Source: Aquila chrysaetos chrysaetos
Lineage: Eukaryota > Chordata > Aves > Accipitriformes > Accipitridae
Length of the DNA stretch: 64,000 bases
Direction of reading: 5' to 3'
Assembly (NCBI RefSeq): GCF_900496995.4
Contig: NC_044024.1
Location: forward strand, 1,426,001 to 1,490,000
This document shows, piece after piece, positions 22,531-35,033 of this stretch. Position 1 is the first letter of the stretch; each line of letters opens with the position of its first letter. The notes below the pieces were generated by a model. That model was not told where the DNA came from. It saw nothing but the letters and a program-made list of their open reading frames with translations, and made no database searches. The translations under genes were made by a program, and so were the position numbers.

Positions 22531-25500
22531 TGCCGTGCTTAAACAAATCCTTTCTACCTTTCATCATTTCCCTTCACAGTCCTGGCTAATTATCAAAGCT
22601 ATCTGTGTTTCGGGAATGAGCCCCACTCCTAGGCCCCTACCCCTGCTCCACCCTGCCTTGCAGTCCCAGTCCTTTCTCCGGTGTATCCCAGTCCTTCCCA
22701 GTAAAGCACCAGCGATGCCAAGCCCTGGCTGGCAGGAGCCACTGGGAAGCCAAGCCCCAAGCACAGCAGGCGGTGCCGGGGTCCCAGTCCCAAGGACACA
22801 GCCTGGGCTCCCGCCAGCAGCACAGGGGAGGTGACAGCAGCCCCGGGGGGGACACAAGCCTTTCCCCACCACAGGGACAGGGCAGGGTGCTCAGCATCCC
22901 AGGGAGCCGCTTTGCCTGCGGCTGGCCTTCAGCCGCGCTGGGCATCTGCCGCAAATAACGGAGCCCTTATAGTCCCTGCCACGTTCCGGCTGGCATTGTT
23001 TGCTGGCATGAAATTCACCCCAAAAATGATTTATTTTAAAAAATGCGAACAAAGGCGGGGTTCTGACTTGGCTGCAGGGCACGGCGAGAAGGGAAGGAGA
23101 AGGAAAGACTGAAAGCTCCCATTGAGCGGGCTGACGCCGGGATAGCGCTCGGCCGTGGGGAAGCACCGGCACGTCTGGGTGCTTTGTGCCTGACCCTGCC
23201 CCGGCGGTTCCCAGGCTGGCTCCCTCCCGGGCTGGAGGGCTGCCTGCCACCCCAACCAGCTGCGTTTTCCCAGGAGAGCGGCGTCCAGACCATGTAGCAT
23301 CTCACAGCAGCCCTCGGGGCAGACACCGCTGCTCCCACCCACCGCAGGACCCCCTCGTTCCTGCTTGTGGACCCCAGAAAGGGACAGAGAGCTGATGGGG
23401 TGGACGCCTGCCCAGCCCCACGGCGGCAGCTCAGCCCCCATCCCCTGCCCCATGCAGGCTGGATGCGGCGGTGGAGCAGAGCGTGGCAGCTCGCCGTCGT
23501 GCTGTGGGGTAGAGCTGCAGGAAAACAGCTCTCGGGGTGAGAAAGGTGGCTGCTGGGCAGAGGGAATGCCCGTGTCTCCAAGGGTCTGTACAGCTGTTGC
23601 TGGATCCAGTGGTCCGTGCTTCAAAGCATCCATCCGACTCCCAGCAGCACGGGAACAGCTATCTCCCACACCTGCTTGCAGAACTGATTTATCTGTTTAG
23701 GTTTCCCCTAAAGCCTGGCAGGAAAACAAAGAGGGAGAAATATGAGCACGATCACTAAAATAACAATCACTTTAATGCATTATCAAGCAAAATGATTTCC
23801 TAGTAGCAAAAGGATGATGGAGTGAAGCCATCAGGGCTTGCGGGAAGGCAGCATGCAGCATCCCTTGAGAGGCCGGAGCAGCCCCGGGGTGCGGGGAGCT
23901 GCCTTGGGAAGACCCATGGGGATGGGTGCTGCAGGAGGGGCTGGACCAGCTTTTGGGAAGGAAACACCAGGAGGGGCAGCGGAGTGAATTAACTCTTCCA
24001 TTTGGGAAGGGGGGGACATTGGCAGAGGGGGAGACCTAATCTCTCCATGGAAAGAAAATAGCCTTCTTCTTAACGCAGATGGGTTCCCGGAGCCAGCTGT
24101 GTCCTCTGGAGCAGCGGCTGCTCACCAGCAGATGAAGGGGGAAATGTGGAAGGAAGAGAAAACTATATGAAAGCCCTGGAGTGCAGAGTTCACAGCGTTA
24201 CGGCAGCATCCGCAGCAGCCTGCCAGAGTCTGGGGATTTCCCTTCCCGTTTCAAAGCCAGCTACTCAAATAGCTGATCCCTGCCGAAACGTCTGCTCCCT
24301 GGGGAAAGCTGGATGTACTCCACTTAAGTGCTTGTTGGCAAGAGGGATGCACAGTACGGCAAGGGCAGCGCACATGGAGCGGGGGGAGACCTGCCGGCTC
24401 TCCTCCCCCTCCGTTACTGGGACCAGCAGCACAAAGAGGAGGGAGCCAGGGATGGAGCCGTCAGAGCTGCCGGCACCCGCGTGTGTGCGGTATCTGCCCC
24501 GGTCCCGGTGGCTCATTCAGCCTCCGGAGGCCCTCGGACCTGCCGGGAGCCAGAACGGGAGCTGGAGAGGTAAAATAGGCAGAAGGGAGAGGAGAGGGGG
24601 CAACCCTGGAGAGGATGCCCGGTGCTGGGCTGGGACCCTGTTCCCGAGGTGAGGGGACACGCAGGGATTAGGTGGCAGGAGCACCCGGCTGCAGTGCAGT
24701 ATGAGCTGCTTCGGATGCAGCAGCACTGCCATCGTCATCCCGCCCGCGGGTTCCGAGACAGCACCGGGACCCTGGACCACTCTCCAGCAGCTCTGGGTGG
24801 GCGTGCAGGTGGGATCCCACGCTCCATCCCACCCCCCGTGGCTCTGCAGGTGGTGGGGGTCCCTGGGAGCCCGGCTCTCCTCCAAAGCCCTGCGTGGGCA
24901 GCTCCGGGGCTGAGAAGCTGGCTTGCCCCTCTGCAGTGCTCATCGCCCACCCTGTGACCCTCACACGGCATCCATCACCTTCCCACCCCGAAATGCCCCC
25001 CCACAGCTGGCTCTGCACCCTTGTCACTGGGACGCACACTGAACTCGCTCACTCCACCGTAGCGATGCAGGGCTCCCAGCCCTGAGCCACCAACATGGAG
25101 CGGAAAGAAGAGAGTGATGCTGCTCTCCAAGTCAGCATGTTTTTTGGTCTGGGTTTCTTTTTTTTTAATATACAGTACTGAGAGGCTTTTGGCAGGTCAG
25201 TTCTGCGGCCATGCCAGCACGGCGAGCCGCTTGCCAGCTGCCTGCTTGCCACTGGCTGCCTTCTGGTTTGAGTTACCCAGGCTGGTCACATTCCAGTGTA
25301 AAGTGCATTTTTTTCCTTCTCTTCCCCTTCCCCCCTGTCTCCCTTCCAGGAGCCCCCTTTGATTTAGTGCTTGTGAAAAGCTGCAGGACATGGCCCCGAG
25401 CTGCGGTTCAGGTACAGAGCAGCGGAGCAGAGCGCAAATTGCTCTGGATTAACCTGCCTGTGGAAATGAGGCCCGAGCATCCCTGCGATGCCAAGTTCTG

Positions 25501-26239
25501 CTTGTGCCCTGGTACCCGACAGTGAGAAGGGCTGGGAGCAAGAGCACCCGCTTCAAACCCCCCCGGACAGGGGTCGGACACCCCAACTGCCGGCTGAGAC
25601 GTGCCGGTGAGCGGTGTGGGTAAAGGCGCTGGCAAAGGTTGTGCCAGGGACCCCCAAGCCTGGCGAGGAGAGAGGCTGCCCCAGCCCCGGTGCTGCTGTA
25701 GAGGCTGGACCACAAGCACCAAAGTTTTCTGATAGTTGAAAAACTTCACAGAGCCCGCGCAAATGCAGAAAGCCAATAAAAATAAAATCAGCTACACCTG
25801 CACAGAGGGAGGAGGGGACCGACTACTGTGTAATCTTAACACAACATCCTTTAGAACATATGCAAAATGGTATTAAACAGGATCAGTTCCGGATTGGTAA
25901 CAAAACCCAGGAAAGCTGAAGTGTCAGGCTCAGAAATGCTGCTCTGAGTGTGTCCCGGGCCTCGCTGGGGCTGTGGCTGGCCTGCAAAGAGCCAGGTCCC
26001 GCTGTAGCTGGGAGTCCCCGGACCCACCGGTGCTGCCGGGATGGACGGGCGGCAGAGCAGGGAAGGATGCAGAGCAGGAGCATCCCTGCCGCTCCATCCC
26101 TGCTGCTCTCAAGCGAGCCGGTTCCTGCGCAATCTCCAGCCCAGCTCTGCAGCTCGGTGGGGTCGGGATACTCCCGAGATGCAGCCACACATCGGGATGA
26201 TGCTTCAGAGCGTTTGAAATTTGACCACTGCTAAGGAAA

Positions 26240-26460
26240 AGATGAGGAAACCGAAAAAAAAGAAAGAGGGCTAATGTGAAAATAATAAATTGCAAACATT
26301 CCTGTGGTGGAAGTGGATTCTCTGCCTCCTTTTATCCCTGCATATTGTCTTCGCAGCAGCCGTCTGTGAAATTGCACTGTTATTGAAGTAATTCTGGGGG
26401 TAATTAGAGTTAATAATTCAGTATTTTATTTCTATTCTCCAGTTACTGCAGGGGGAAAAA
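26240..26460. promoter_or_regulatory. AT-rich block with adjacent TEAD-like and RUNX-like words
   Basis: ACATTCC (26,296-26,302) abuts TGTGGT (26,303-26,308), followed within 150 bp by GGTAATTAGAGTTAATAATT. Motif adjacency is seen directly; function is inferred. Confidence 0.28.
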
Positions 26461-26879
26461 CATACATATATATAATCCAGGGAGCAAAGGCGGAGTTTTC
26501 CTTTTCATGGCAAAAATAGCTTTGTCTGGGTCCAATCCTTCCCTGCGCCCACCCACGTCCCGCAGCGCCCACCTCCTGCCTGCTCCCTGCCTGCGAGCAG
26601 TGCTGCCTGTCCTGCTCCCCATCCCCTCCACCGGCACCTTGCCCGCTGGGGGACCCCGGCCCCGCAGCTGCACCCGCGGCCTTTGGACCATCCCCGGCTG
26701 GGATTTGGGTTACCGGAGAGGGGAGAGCCGGGCGCTCGCGCCGCCCCGAGCACCCACCGCCCACGAGACCGCAGCCCCCGGCCTCGCCGTGGTCCCGGCG
26801 AGGGGCTGCCCGAGCCGGGTGGGCGCAGGCATCCAGCCGGCGGCATCTGCAAAGTGCCACGGGCCGGTCACCGTCTCAT

Positions 26880-27060
26880 TGCGTTTACCCCTCTGAAACA
26901 TTAAAGAACTTTTCTGTTAAATTATTTGGAATTAAGTTTGGCAGCGGAGCCCTTTGGGAGGGATCAGATTGATTTCCTCAGTGAAATGAGTTTGGAGAGG
27001 ACTCAGTCTGGTTCCCTGTGCTAATTATCCCATGCAATAATTAAGCCGTCAGCAGTTTGG
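26880..27060. promoter_or_regulatory. AT-rich homeodomain-type cluster
   Basis: TGTTAAATTATTTGGAATTA, GTGCTAATTATCCC and GCAATAATTAAGCC fall within 180 bp. The sequence is non-repetitive and non-coding. Confidence 0.28.
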
Positions 27061-27179
27061 GAGATGGAGGTTTATCTGGGGAGGGAAGGGGAAGGTGAGC
27101 CCACCCCAGGGGCTCCGCTCAGGCCCAGGGCTGGGCTCAGCCTTTCGAAACAGGATTAGGGCAAGAGACAGACCCAGCG

Positions 27180-27780
27180 CAGGAGTTATTAGAGCAGGAA
27201 ATTTCAAATTATATGGAAATAATCTTCTGAGTGAGAGTTTATTTTGGAACTTTAGACTTAATAATTCAGCACTTCTGGGATTTGGCATGTGAAGTGACAA
27301 AGATTAAAGGCATATTGTCAGGTTCACAATTCGGTATTTTCAAACAATGCAGTTCCTTACCTGGGTTACAAACACAGTGGGACTTTATCTGCTCCTCACT
27401 AATTCCCACGCTCCGGGCTCCACATGCGTGGAAGGTCCTCCGCTCCCCGCTGAGCCGCGGGGATTTAATAGCCCGGACAGTGCTGGAGCGAGGTCTCAGA
27501 TTACTAAGACTAAAATATTCTTCAGAACATGTGCTAGCACATTATGAAGTATAATCATAAATAATTAAAACTTAGCTACACTTGTCAAATAAATGAACAA
27601 AGTACATTTTGTGATGTATTATCCTTGCCTTCCCTTGACTGTGTTTGTCACTAGCTCTTCGAACTGGGCAAACTATTTATAGCAAACAACTTATTCAAAG
27701 CATTTTGCCTTTTTTTCTTTCTTCCTGCTTGTGAATTGTTCATGAACAGACTCTGATTCTTTACTAATTTGTTCGCTCTT
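27180..27780. promoter_or_regulatory. Long AT-rich block, candidate conserved regulatory element
   Basis: Two AT-rich sections (27,180-27,350 and 27,500-27,780) flank a GC-richer 150 bp. Words include CATAAATAATTAAAAC, AGACTTAATAATTCAG and CTTGTCAAATAAATG. There is no repeat signature, coding frame or low-complexity sequence, which is why it stands out as possibly constrained. Confidence 0.3.
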
Positions 27781-28280
27781 CATAATTGCTCAAAATACGT
27801 TTCATGTGCATCCACTCCAGTGCGCGGGCTGATTGCAAACAGCTTCCATGACATCCAGTCGCTATTTTTGTTGCTTCCAGCCTCGGGATTGCCGCTTCAG
27901 CCCCGTTTCCCCCCCCAGTACAAGACAAAGGGACCAGAGCCCGGGTTCACCCGGCAGCCTGAGCCCGACCGAGGGAGGCCGGAGCTCCATCTTCCCACCA
28001 GTGGGATGGCCAAGGACCCGACTTCAACTGCAAATCCCCATTCCAGCTGCGTTAAGTTCAGCCTCTCCATGAGAAGAAGCATTTTCGCTGGTCTCCACGG
28101 ACAGGTCCCACTCGCCCACTGGCCAGGAGGTCGAAGGAGCAATGAGCCGCGGGGTTCAGCTCCCCAGCCCTCCGGGCAGCTCCGGGCTCAGGCGAAACTG
28201 CGAGGTGGGTCCAGCCTGGGATGTGCCCCGGGAAGCCGAGGCGTCTGGGGTAACGTTGCTCAGGGGTATCTCTGACTTGG

Positions 28281-31200
28281 GCTCTGGCCATTGGTGCAGG
28301 ATTTTACATGACCCAACAGTTCTGCTTTGTGGCTGGGTTCATGGCAAATATGCAGAACGAGCTACTTGGGGGAGGAAAAAAAAGGAGTTCAGAGCAAGAT
28401 TTTAGCATTCAGGTGGTTCCTCTTTCATTGGTTGGGTTATTTTCATACAGAACTACATCGCTTTGTTTGTTGGGTTTTTTTAATAAAAGAGAAAGCACCT
28501 TCAAAGCAGCATTTCCGTTAACCCCTCGCTGCCTGTGAGTCCCAGTGCTGCAGGTAATTCCAGCGTGCAGCAAGGCAAGAAGCCAGTGGTGGTGGCTTTT
28601 GGCAGGCAAAGATGAGGGAGGAGACCAGAAGTCCCCTACCCCCCCTGAAATTCAAGGGAACCCCCTGAGTCTCCACGCTGGCTTCTGCTGCTGGGGGACC
28701 GCTGGAGCATCCAAGCTATGGACAAGGAGAGTCCTGGCCACACAAGGTGAGATGGACACCATGGGTGCAGCCATGGGGAGCTGCTACAGTTTTGTTATCA
28801 GTTTTCAGTTTTGCAAAAAACACTTGTGGAAAAAAAAATTGTAAAAAAAAAAAAAATTAAAAAAATTCAACAGGGACACTTGTGAGAAGCCAGAAGAGGA
28901 AACAAGGGAACCGGTGGCCAGGGAGGAAACCTCTGCCATCACCCAGGCAGAGGACAGCAGCCCTTATTTCCAGGTGCCTGCCACTTCCCCGCTGGCAGGA
29001 CCCGCCGGTGCCGGCGCGGTGCCGGTGCCGGTGCCGGCTGCGGTGGCGGTGCCAGCTCTGCCCTCGCTGCTTGCCAGTCCCGGGGCCGGCAGCGGGGCGA
29101 GCCGGGGGTGACTCAGGAGATGCGAGACAGCCGGGCTCACCTTGGCCTGGGGGGGAATGTCTGGCATCTCGCCTCCTCCGAGGCTGCGGCGGGAGGTGTT
29201 GAGCCCATCAACCCACCAACCACCGGCCATGAGAGCGTAGCTGGGGGTGGAGGAGATGAAAGCGGGGCGGTGGAAGGCACCCGCAGACAGCGGGATGCCG
29301 ACACGCCCGATGGCTTGGTTTCCGACTCGGGTCCGCACCCAGGTGAAGACAAAGAGCCTGAGCAAGAATTTGACTGCAGGCTGGTGTCTCGTCAAGGCAT
29401 CGTCATGCCGGCCTCGTCTGGGATGTGCACAGCTCATGGGAAATTTCCAGCCAGATCACCGGAGGCGCCCGGCGCCCCACACCTTCCCACCTGGGGGGCA
29501 GCTGCCCCACACCGCCCTCACCCCCGAGGATGCTCCGTGCTGGCTTCTGCATCCTCGGTCCCTCCTCACCAGCAGCTTTCCCAACACCTTTCCCCTCTCC
29601 CCCGCTCCAGACAGGCAGCTCCCTGATACAGCCGTAATACTCCTGGTATTTCTGATGTGTCTTTGCCCCAAGGGAGCTGGGGACCTTCCAGTTCTCCTGT
29701 TCCCGGTGCGGTTAGTCAGGCAACGCAGCCCCGTCATCGCAGCCTCCAGCGCAGTCACGGACCAGCTCCCCGGGGAGCACCCCGCCGCGGGCGCAAGACC
29801 ATTGCCCAACGCCTGGCCCATCTCTGCTCAGGGCTGCGATGATGCTAAGGGATTTGGGAGGATTTTAGGCCTTTCTGTGTCTTTCCTAAATGCAGAAAAT
29901 GAAGAGGTACTTAAGAATCTGCTGTTTATATTGAAAGCTAAAATCCCTTTAGAATTTAATCTCCCGGTGATGGATTTAAAACTGTTACAGACAGTCGAGT
30001 TCTTTTTTTGTCGCGGGAGTCGTGGTAACACTTTGAAGCGGGATTTTATTGCAAACAGGGTATCTGTCCCCGAGGCCCCATCACAGCAATGTCCGTATCT
30101 GGCTGTGGGCGACAGACGTGGCTGGGGACGGGAGGTCCCACAGGGGACATTCCTGCGCCGTGACGTACGGAGGGCGTGCGGTGGCACCTGGGGATGCACG
30201 CCAGCAAGAGCATCGCTGCGAGGACCGGACCTTTGCTCTGCCTCGTGCCGTACCTTCTCCCCAGGGAGACAAGTGATGCTCCGGGCTCGGCGGGATGCAG
30301 CGCTGGCGCGGGGAGCTGCCCGGTACTCACAGGGGATGCGCTGGATGCCTGGCTGCCACACTGGGATTTGCACTCCCTCTCTAACATGAAAGCAACCAGC
30401 TTGCTTTAAATGGGTAAAATTACAAAACAAACCCCAAAACTTTATTTCCAGCAAAAAGGGAATGGCCAAAAGACTGGGCCTGCAGCAGCGCAGCCCCCCT
30501 GGCACCGCTGAATCAGCCCTGGCTCAGCGGAAGCAACCGCCACCCTCTGAATCACCAGCCCGGTGCTTGCGAGTGCCGGCTCCGCCACCCCGGCTCCCAT
30601 CGCGGCACGGCTGACCCAGTTCCCGCTTCGCATGTAAAAGCTGGTGAGATTATCCACCCCGGCCATCGGGCTGCAGACACCGTGCGTGCCCGCGGGGGAG
30701 GAAGGGCTGAGATCGTTTTGATGGCATGCGGAGGGAGGCGAAGGAAAAGGGAGAGGGACGAGGGGGCAGACCCACAGGGCTGGGTCACAGACCTTGCTGT
30801 ACCTACCGCTCTGCCCCACAGAGCCCACACTGACCCGAAGGCAGGCGATGGATGCTACCTGCCATTACCATGACTGGTCCCCCATTGCCCCACCGCTACC
30901 GGCGTGGCAGCAGCCAGCGAGAGTGGAGAACAGCACCAAAAGATGGAGGGATGGAGGGCAGTAAACACTTATCCAGACCTCTATCCCAAACCAGCCCCAT
31001 CATCTTGCAGAGAAACACTGCTCCCCCTTGCCCTACCACCACCCCACAAGCTGGGGAGGTGCAGGCGTGCTTCTGCACGCGCTTGTAGCATCTCAGGGAG
31101 CATCCCCGACAGCTAAGCCTGGAGACGAGCTCTCACCCCTCCTCGGCAGTAAACCTGCCGGCAGGAGTCACTGACCTTGTCCCCATCTTTCAGCTGCTGT

Positions 31201-34029
31201 TTCAGGAGACTGAGAGGGGAGACACAAGGTCACTGTCTCTTGCCTGGCAGCGACTGAGTGGCCGTTTCATCACCGAGGAATAGGCTGGTGCTGAAGAACG
31301 CCTTGGCCGGGGGAGAGGAGCTGACAGACGGGCAGGGGGCTGGGAAAGCGGGGAGGGTGGGGGGCTGCAGGGAGCTGCGGGAAAGCTGAGACCCTTTGTC
31401 TTTATCCAAAGACCCCTTTTAAGTTCCTGCCCTACGGGGGGGCCTGGCACAGCCCAGCCAGACCGCTCGGCCACGGGGCACAGGGAGTCCGTCTCGGCAC
31501 AGCTCCTTCTTCTGCCTGGAAAAAGCAGCTCTAGCCCCAAACCCCTCCTAACGTTTCCCTGAGCCTGGGCATTGGAGCTTCCCATCGCGTAGCTGCCATG
31601 CTATCATGCATCTGTCTCGCTGGAAACTTGCTGGAATGACGTGCTCGAGAGACCTGTCAGATTTGGTTAAAATTAGCCAGTGGACTCAAAGTTATTACCG
31701 GGGGACAGATGGACGCTCGCGCACACACTGAGCGTGCGGCGTGTGCCCAACAGCTCTGGGAAACCAAGCTCCAATAACCGCGGTGAGTCTGTGCTTGGAG
31801 AGGACGCGGGACCGGAGGTTGAGCGGGGACTGTGAGACACGCCAGAGTGGGCTTGGCAGATGGTGTCTGTGGCAGAGGGGCTGGAAATAGGGCTAAAACC
31901 TGTCCTGGGGGGGGACCTGGCCCCGAGCTGGCCCGACGGTACGTTGTGCTGCTGCTTTCCCCACCGGAGGAGCGGAGGGTCGGCTCCAGAAGAGCCCAGC
32001 CGCAGAAGATGCTCCTGAAATCTTTCATAAAGGAGCAGGAGAGGGCGAGCGGCCACCACGCCAGCCTGGCAGCCTTTTAGCAGCCGTCATCAAGGAGAGA
32101 AAGAAATGCTCAGCAGAAAAGCCTGTCATTTGATAACAACCACGAGAGATGATAACCTCCTCCTGTTTCCCTGTGGCTGGCCACAGGACCAGGAAGGACA
32201 AAAGCCCATGTGCGGGCAGCGTGGCCATACCATCCTCCTCTCCAGGGGCTGAGAAAAGCTGCCTGGGAGGCCCAAGGGAAGAACCAGGGGAGAGACAGGG
32301 CAGACAACCCACCCCAGGGCTGTTCAAGCTGGAAAAACCTCCTTTCTGCAGGGCTCTGCACTGGGGCTACTGAAAATCCCGACCATCCTCCCAGCACGGG
32401 CTGCGAGGGTTCAGCATGCGGGGATACATGTCAGGCGCCTGCTTCGGTGAATTTTCTCCTTTGCCAGTCCCTTGCAGTCTCGCTTTACGCTGGCCTGTCA
32501 CCAAGCCTGTATCCATCCCTGCGGGCATCCCTGGTCACCGGCGCAGGTACCAGCTCCGCGCTGCCTAGCTGTTGATATTGCCGGAGCCCATCAGCCAGTG
32601 CCGCTCTCCTGGCAGGTCCTACACCCTGTTCCCTCGCAGGCAGATAATTACCATCTCCCGGACTCGGTCGTAATGAGCCCAGGTGCTCATTTCCCATCCA
32701 AGCAATTTACTCAGCAGATCCTCCAGCAAAAGCGGAGTCCCACCGAAGGGCCTGGGAGAACGGCTGTGCCTGTGATGGATACGTAGGACATCTGAGCAAA
32801 ATTACTTCCTCAAGGCGGGAAGTGAAACAACAGATAAGGAAAAAGACTGGAGAGCAAGGGGAAGAGGGAAGGAAGAGAGAAAGAGATGAAAGGGGAAAAT
32901 GCAGCCTAGGTAACGAAGGCAAGGGAAAGCAAGAGAGGCTCTAACAGATGGTCTTCTGCAGGTTCCCTATGCCCAAGCCCTCTGGCACCTTAGCAAATAC
33001 AGTCCAAAACAGCAGCCTAGTAAACACAGACCATGCGCCTATAGAAATACAGGCAACCAGTGAGCTACAAAGAGTATCAAAACACAAATGGGAAACTCAA
33101 AGGCAAAGGAAAACATCCTGCTCTGCAGCAGAAGCACGTGCAGGGTGAGGGATGGGGAGCATCGCCGGGGGCCCTGGAAGAGCAAAAGGGGAACCCAGGA
33201 GCCCGCAGCCGGCACTGGCTGCCCAGGCACGCTGATGCTCCGCACCCTGCAGCTGAGGGCTGCGGGTGACATTCCCTGCAACAGCTCCCAAGGAAGGAAG
33301 CAGTGTTTTGGAGAAGCGAGAGCTCCGTGAGCTGCCCAGCCTCCAGCCCGGCCGTGCTCAGACTGACAGCCAAGCGCCCGCTGCTGTGCGGAGGTCAGGG
33401 GGGGATCAAGCTCGGCCAGGGCTCAGCTGAATGTTTTGCTTCTCAACCGCCCTCAGACTGGGCTTTTGCAGGGCGGGATGAGTTTATTGACACCGGTGAG
33501 CTCTGCAAGACGCTGCGTGGTGCAGGCACCCCAGCAGCAACAGCGTGCCTTCGAAGGGGAGTAGAGGGGAAATATTATTTAAAAATAGCATCTGGCTTCA
33601 CCTTGACATCATCCCTCTGAGAATCTCCAATTGCTTTTCACATGCCCCATCCTTCATCCCTTGCTGAACGGAGGCAGGGTAGGAGATCTGCCCATGCTGC
33701 ACAGCGAGGCTGTTTGCACCAGTCAGCTCCCTGGGCAGACCCGGGCATCTCGCCTGGCGCAGGCTCCCGCGGCTGCAGCCCTATCCAGCCAGAGCCCAAA
33801 AGCCAGGCTGATCCATGCAGGGAACAACCCCAGCTCCCAGCCCTGGACCGCCAGAGCTCCGTGCACGGCTACCACAGGTGGAGCGTAGGGCTGATACAAT
33901 AAAAGCATAATTCGCACAAACAGCAAACTGCCAGATCCTTCAATCTGACAGATCAGACACTCAAATTCCTGTTAAACTTCCCCGTGTTTGGTGGGCTTAA
34001 CGTTCAGCAGCACAAACTCCTCCATAAAC
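28281..34029. other. Intergenic DNA, no gene recognised
   Basis: A-rich stretches at 28,805-28,870, an AT-rich islet at 29,835-30,060 and GC-rich sequence elsewhere. The longest plus-strand frame of the window (380 codons, 29,247-30,389) lies here. Its translation is Pro/Arg/Ser-rich with no domain, and overlapping minus-strand frames of 225 and 157 codons exist, so I do not call it a gene. Confidence 0.5.
29005..29052. repeat. GGTGCC hexanucleotide tandem repeat
   Basis: About six degenerate copies of GCCGGT/GGTGCC in a row on the plus strand, very GC-rich. Confidence 0.8.
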
Positions 34030-34345
34030 CTGCTGAGCTCCCTCCCAGACCCAGCCAGTGTCCTGGTCCCCGGCCGGCACGTCCCCCTCCCCACAGACTG
34101 CTCCAGACTTTCACCCTTCAGCCGGTCAGAAATCTTTTCCTGATTTCCAGCCTAAATTAATAAATGACTAATTTACAACCATTTGATCTTGTGCTGATAT
34201 TATCACTTAAGGTAAACGGTTTGTCTCCCTCCTTGGCATTTGCTCCCCCAGGTATGTTTATGAAGAGTCGTTATATCCTCTCTCAACCTCCGTTTCACGG
34301 GGCTGAACAAACCACTCTCTGTTCATCTCTCGTCTTACGGCGGCT
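34030..34345 (-). mobile_element. Ancient CR1/L3-type LINE fragment, inverted
   Basis: The plus strand carries a series of phrases in the order seen in antisense copies of old amniote CR1 3' regions: ATCTTTTCCTGATTTCCAGC, CTAATTTACAACCATTTG, ATCTTGTGCTGATATTATCA, TCTCCCTCCTTGGCATTTG, GTATGTTTATGAAGAG and CTCTCAACCTCCGTTTCAC. Divergence is high and no frame is intact. The left edge is approximate. The family name is from memory of amniote repeats and was not checked against a repeat library. Confidence 0.6.
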
Positions 34346-34629
34346 ACGGTAGATACAGAGCTTGAAATCAGCTATTTCAGCCACAGGCAACTGCCTTCAG
34401 CAGCCCAGTCTGAGCAAGGTCAAGTCCAAAGCTGCTCTGAGCATCATGCTGCCCTAGTTCTTCTCTTCACATTTATCTCATTTGCAACTGGGCATCCAAT
34501 CCAAATGTGAATGTACCCAAAACAGCCAGTTCAGTGTCCCCGGTCCCCTGAAATGGGTCTTTTCCTCGTGACTGTGTTGCAGAATGAGGGTCTTGGGTTA
34601 ACAGGGGAGACAGCAGTAGCTGGGGAGGC

Positions 34630-34810
34630 CCAGGCAGAGATAAAACACTATTAAAAAAACCAAATGATCTAAACGTTAAGGGAGGAAAAACTTAATAAAT
34701 TAAATGTAAATCTATTTTTGTTACATCTGTTCAGATCCTTTAAGGAGCTTTAGGACAGCTGTTTCTATATCCCATTTAATCTTGATGTTATTGTAATGAG
34801 CTAAGTCTTG
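34630..34810. promoter_or_regulatory. AT-rich block, candidate regulatory element
   Basis: 180 bp with ACTTAATAAATTAAATG, a MEF2-like CTATTTTTG and CATTTAATCTTGATG, between the old CR1 fragment and a CpG-dense patch. No open frame. Motif-based inference only. Confidence 0.25.
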
Positions 34811-35011
34811 GGGTCTGAGCTGATTGTCTCTCCAGGCAAATTCTTCAGTACCAGTGAAAACGCTGCACCCAGCCAGGGGCGGCTTCCCCAGCTCCCCGTC
34901 TCAGTGTGCGGGGGGAGCGGGGGTCCCGCAGCATCCCCGGGCACCCCTTGGTGCGGGACCTCGGCAAACGTCGGTGCTGAGCATCACTGGCACCCCGGGC
35001 GAGCTGCTGGT

Positions 35012-35033
35012 GGGGGGGGGGGGGGGGGGGGGG
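35012..35033. repeat. G22 homopolymer
   Basis: Twenty-two uninterrupted G on the plus strand inside a CpG-dense patch. It is capable of G-quadruplex formation and is a likely site of length error in sequencing. Confidence 0.92.

Larger units (their letters stand above)
22531..28280. other. Intergenic DNA outside the AT-rich blocks, no gene recognised
   Basis: GC-rich, with open frames on both strands that translate to low-complexity peptides. A TCF/LEF-type ATCAAAG lies at 22,592-22,598. Small AT-rich islets at 22,970-23,045, 23,690-23,800 and 25,780-25,900. No repeats were identified. Confidence 0.5.

Noticed and set aside
29247..30389. 380-codon plus-strand open frame
   Set aside because: No domain, mostly Pro/Ser/Arg-rich, overlapped by long minus-strand frames, no promoter or splice context. 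Mentioned only as a curiosity for its AT-rich middle.
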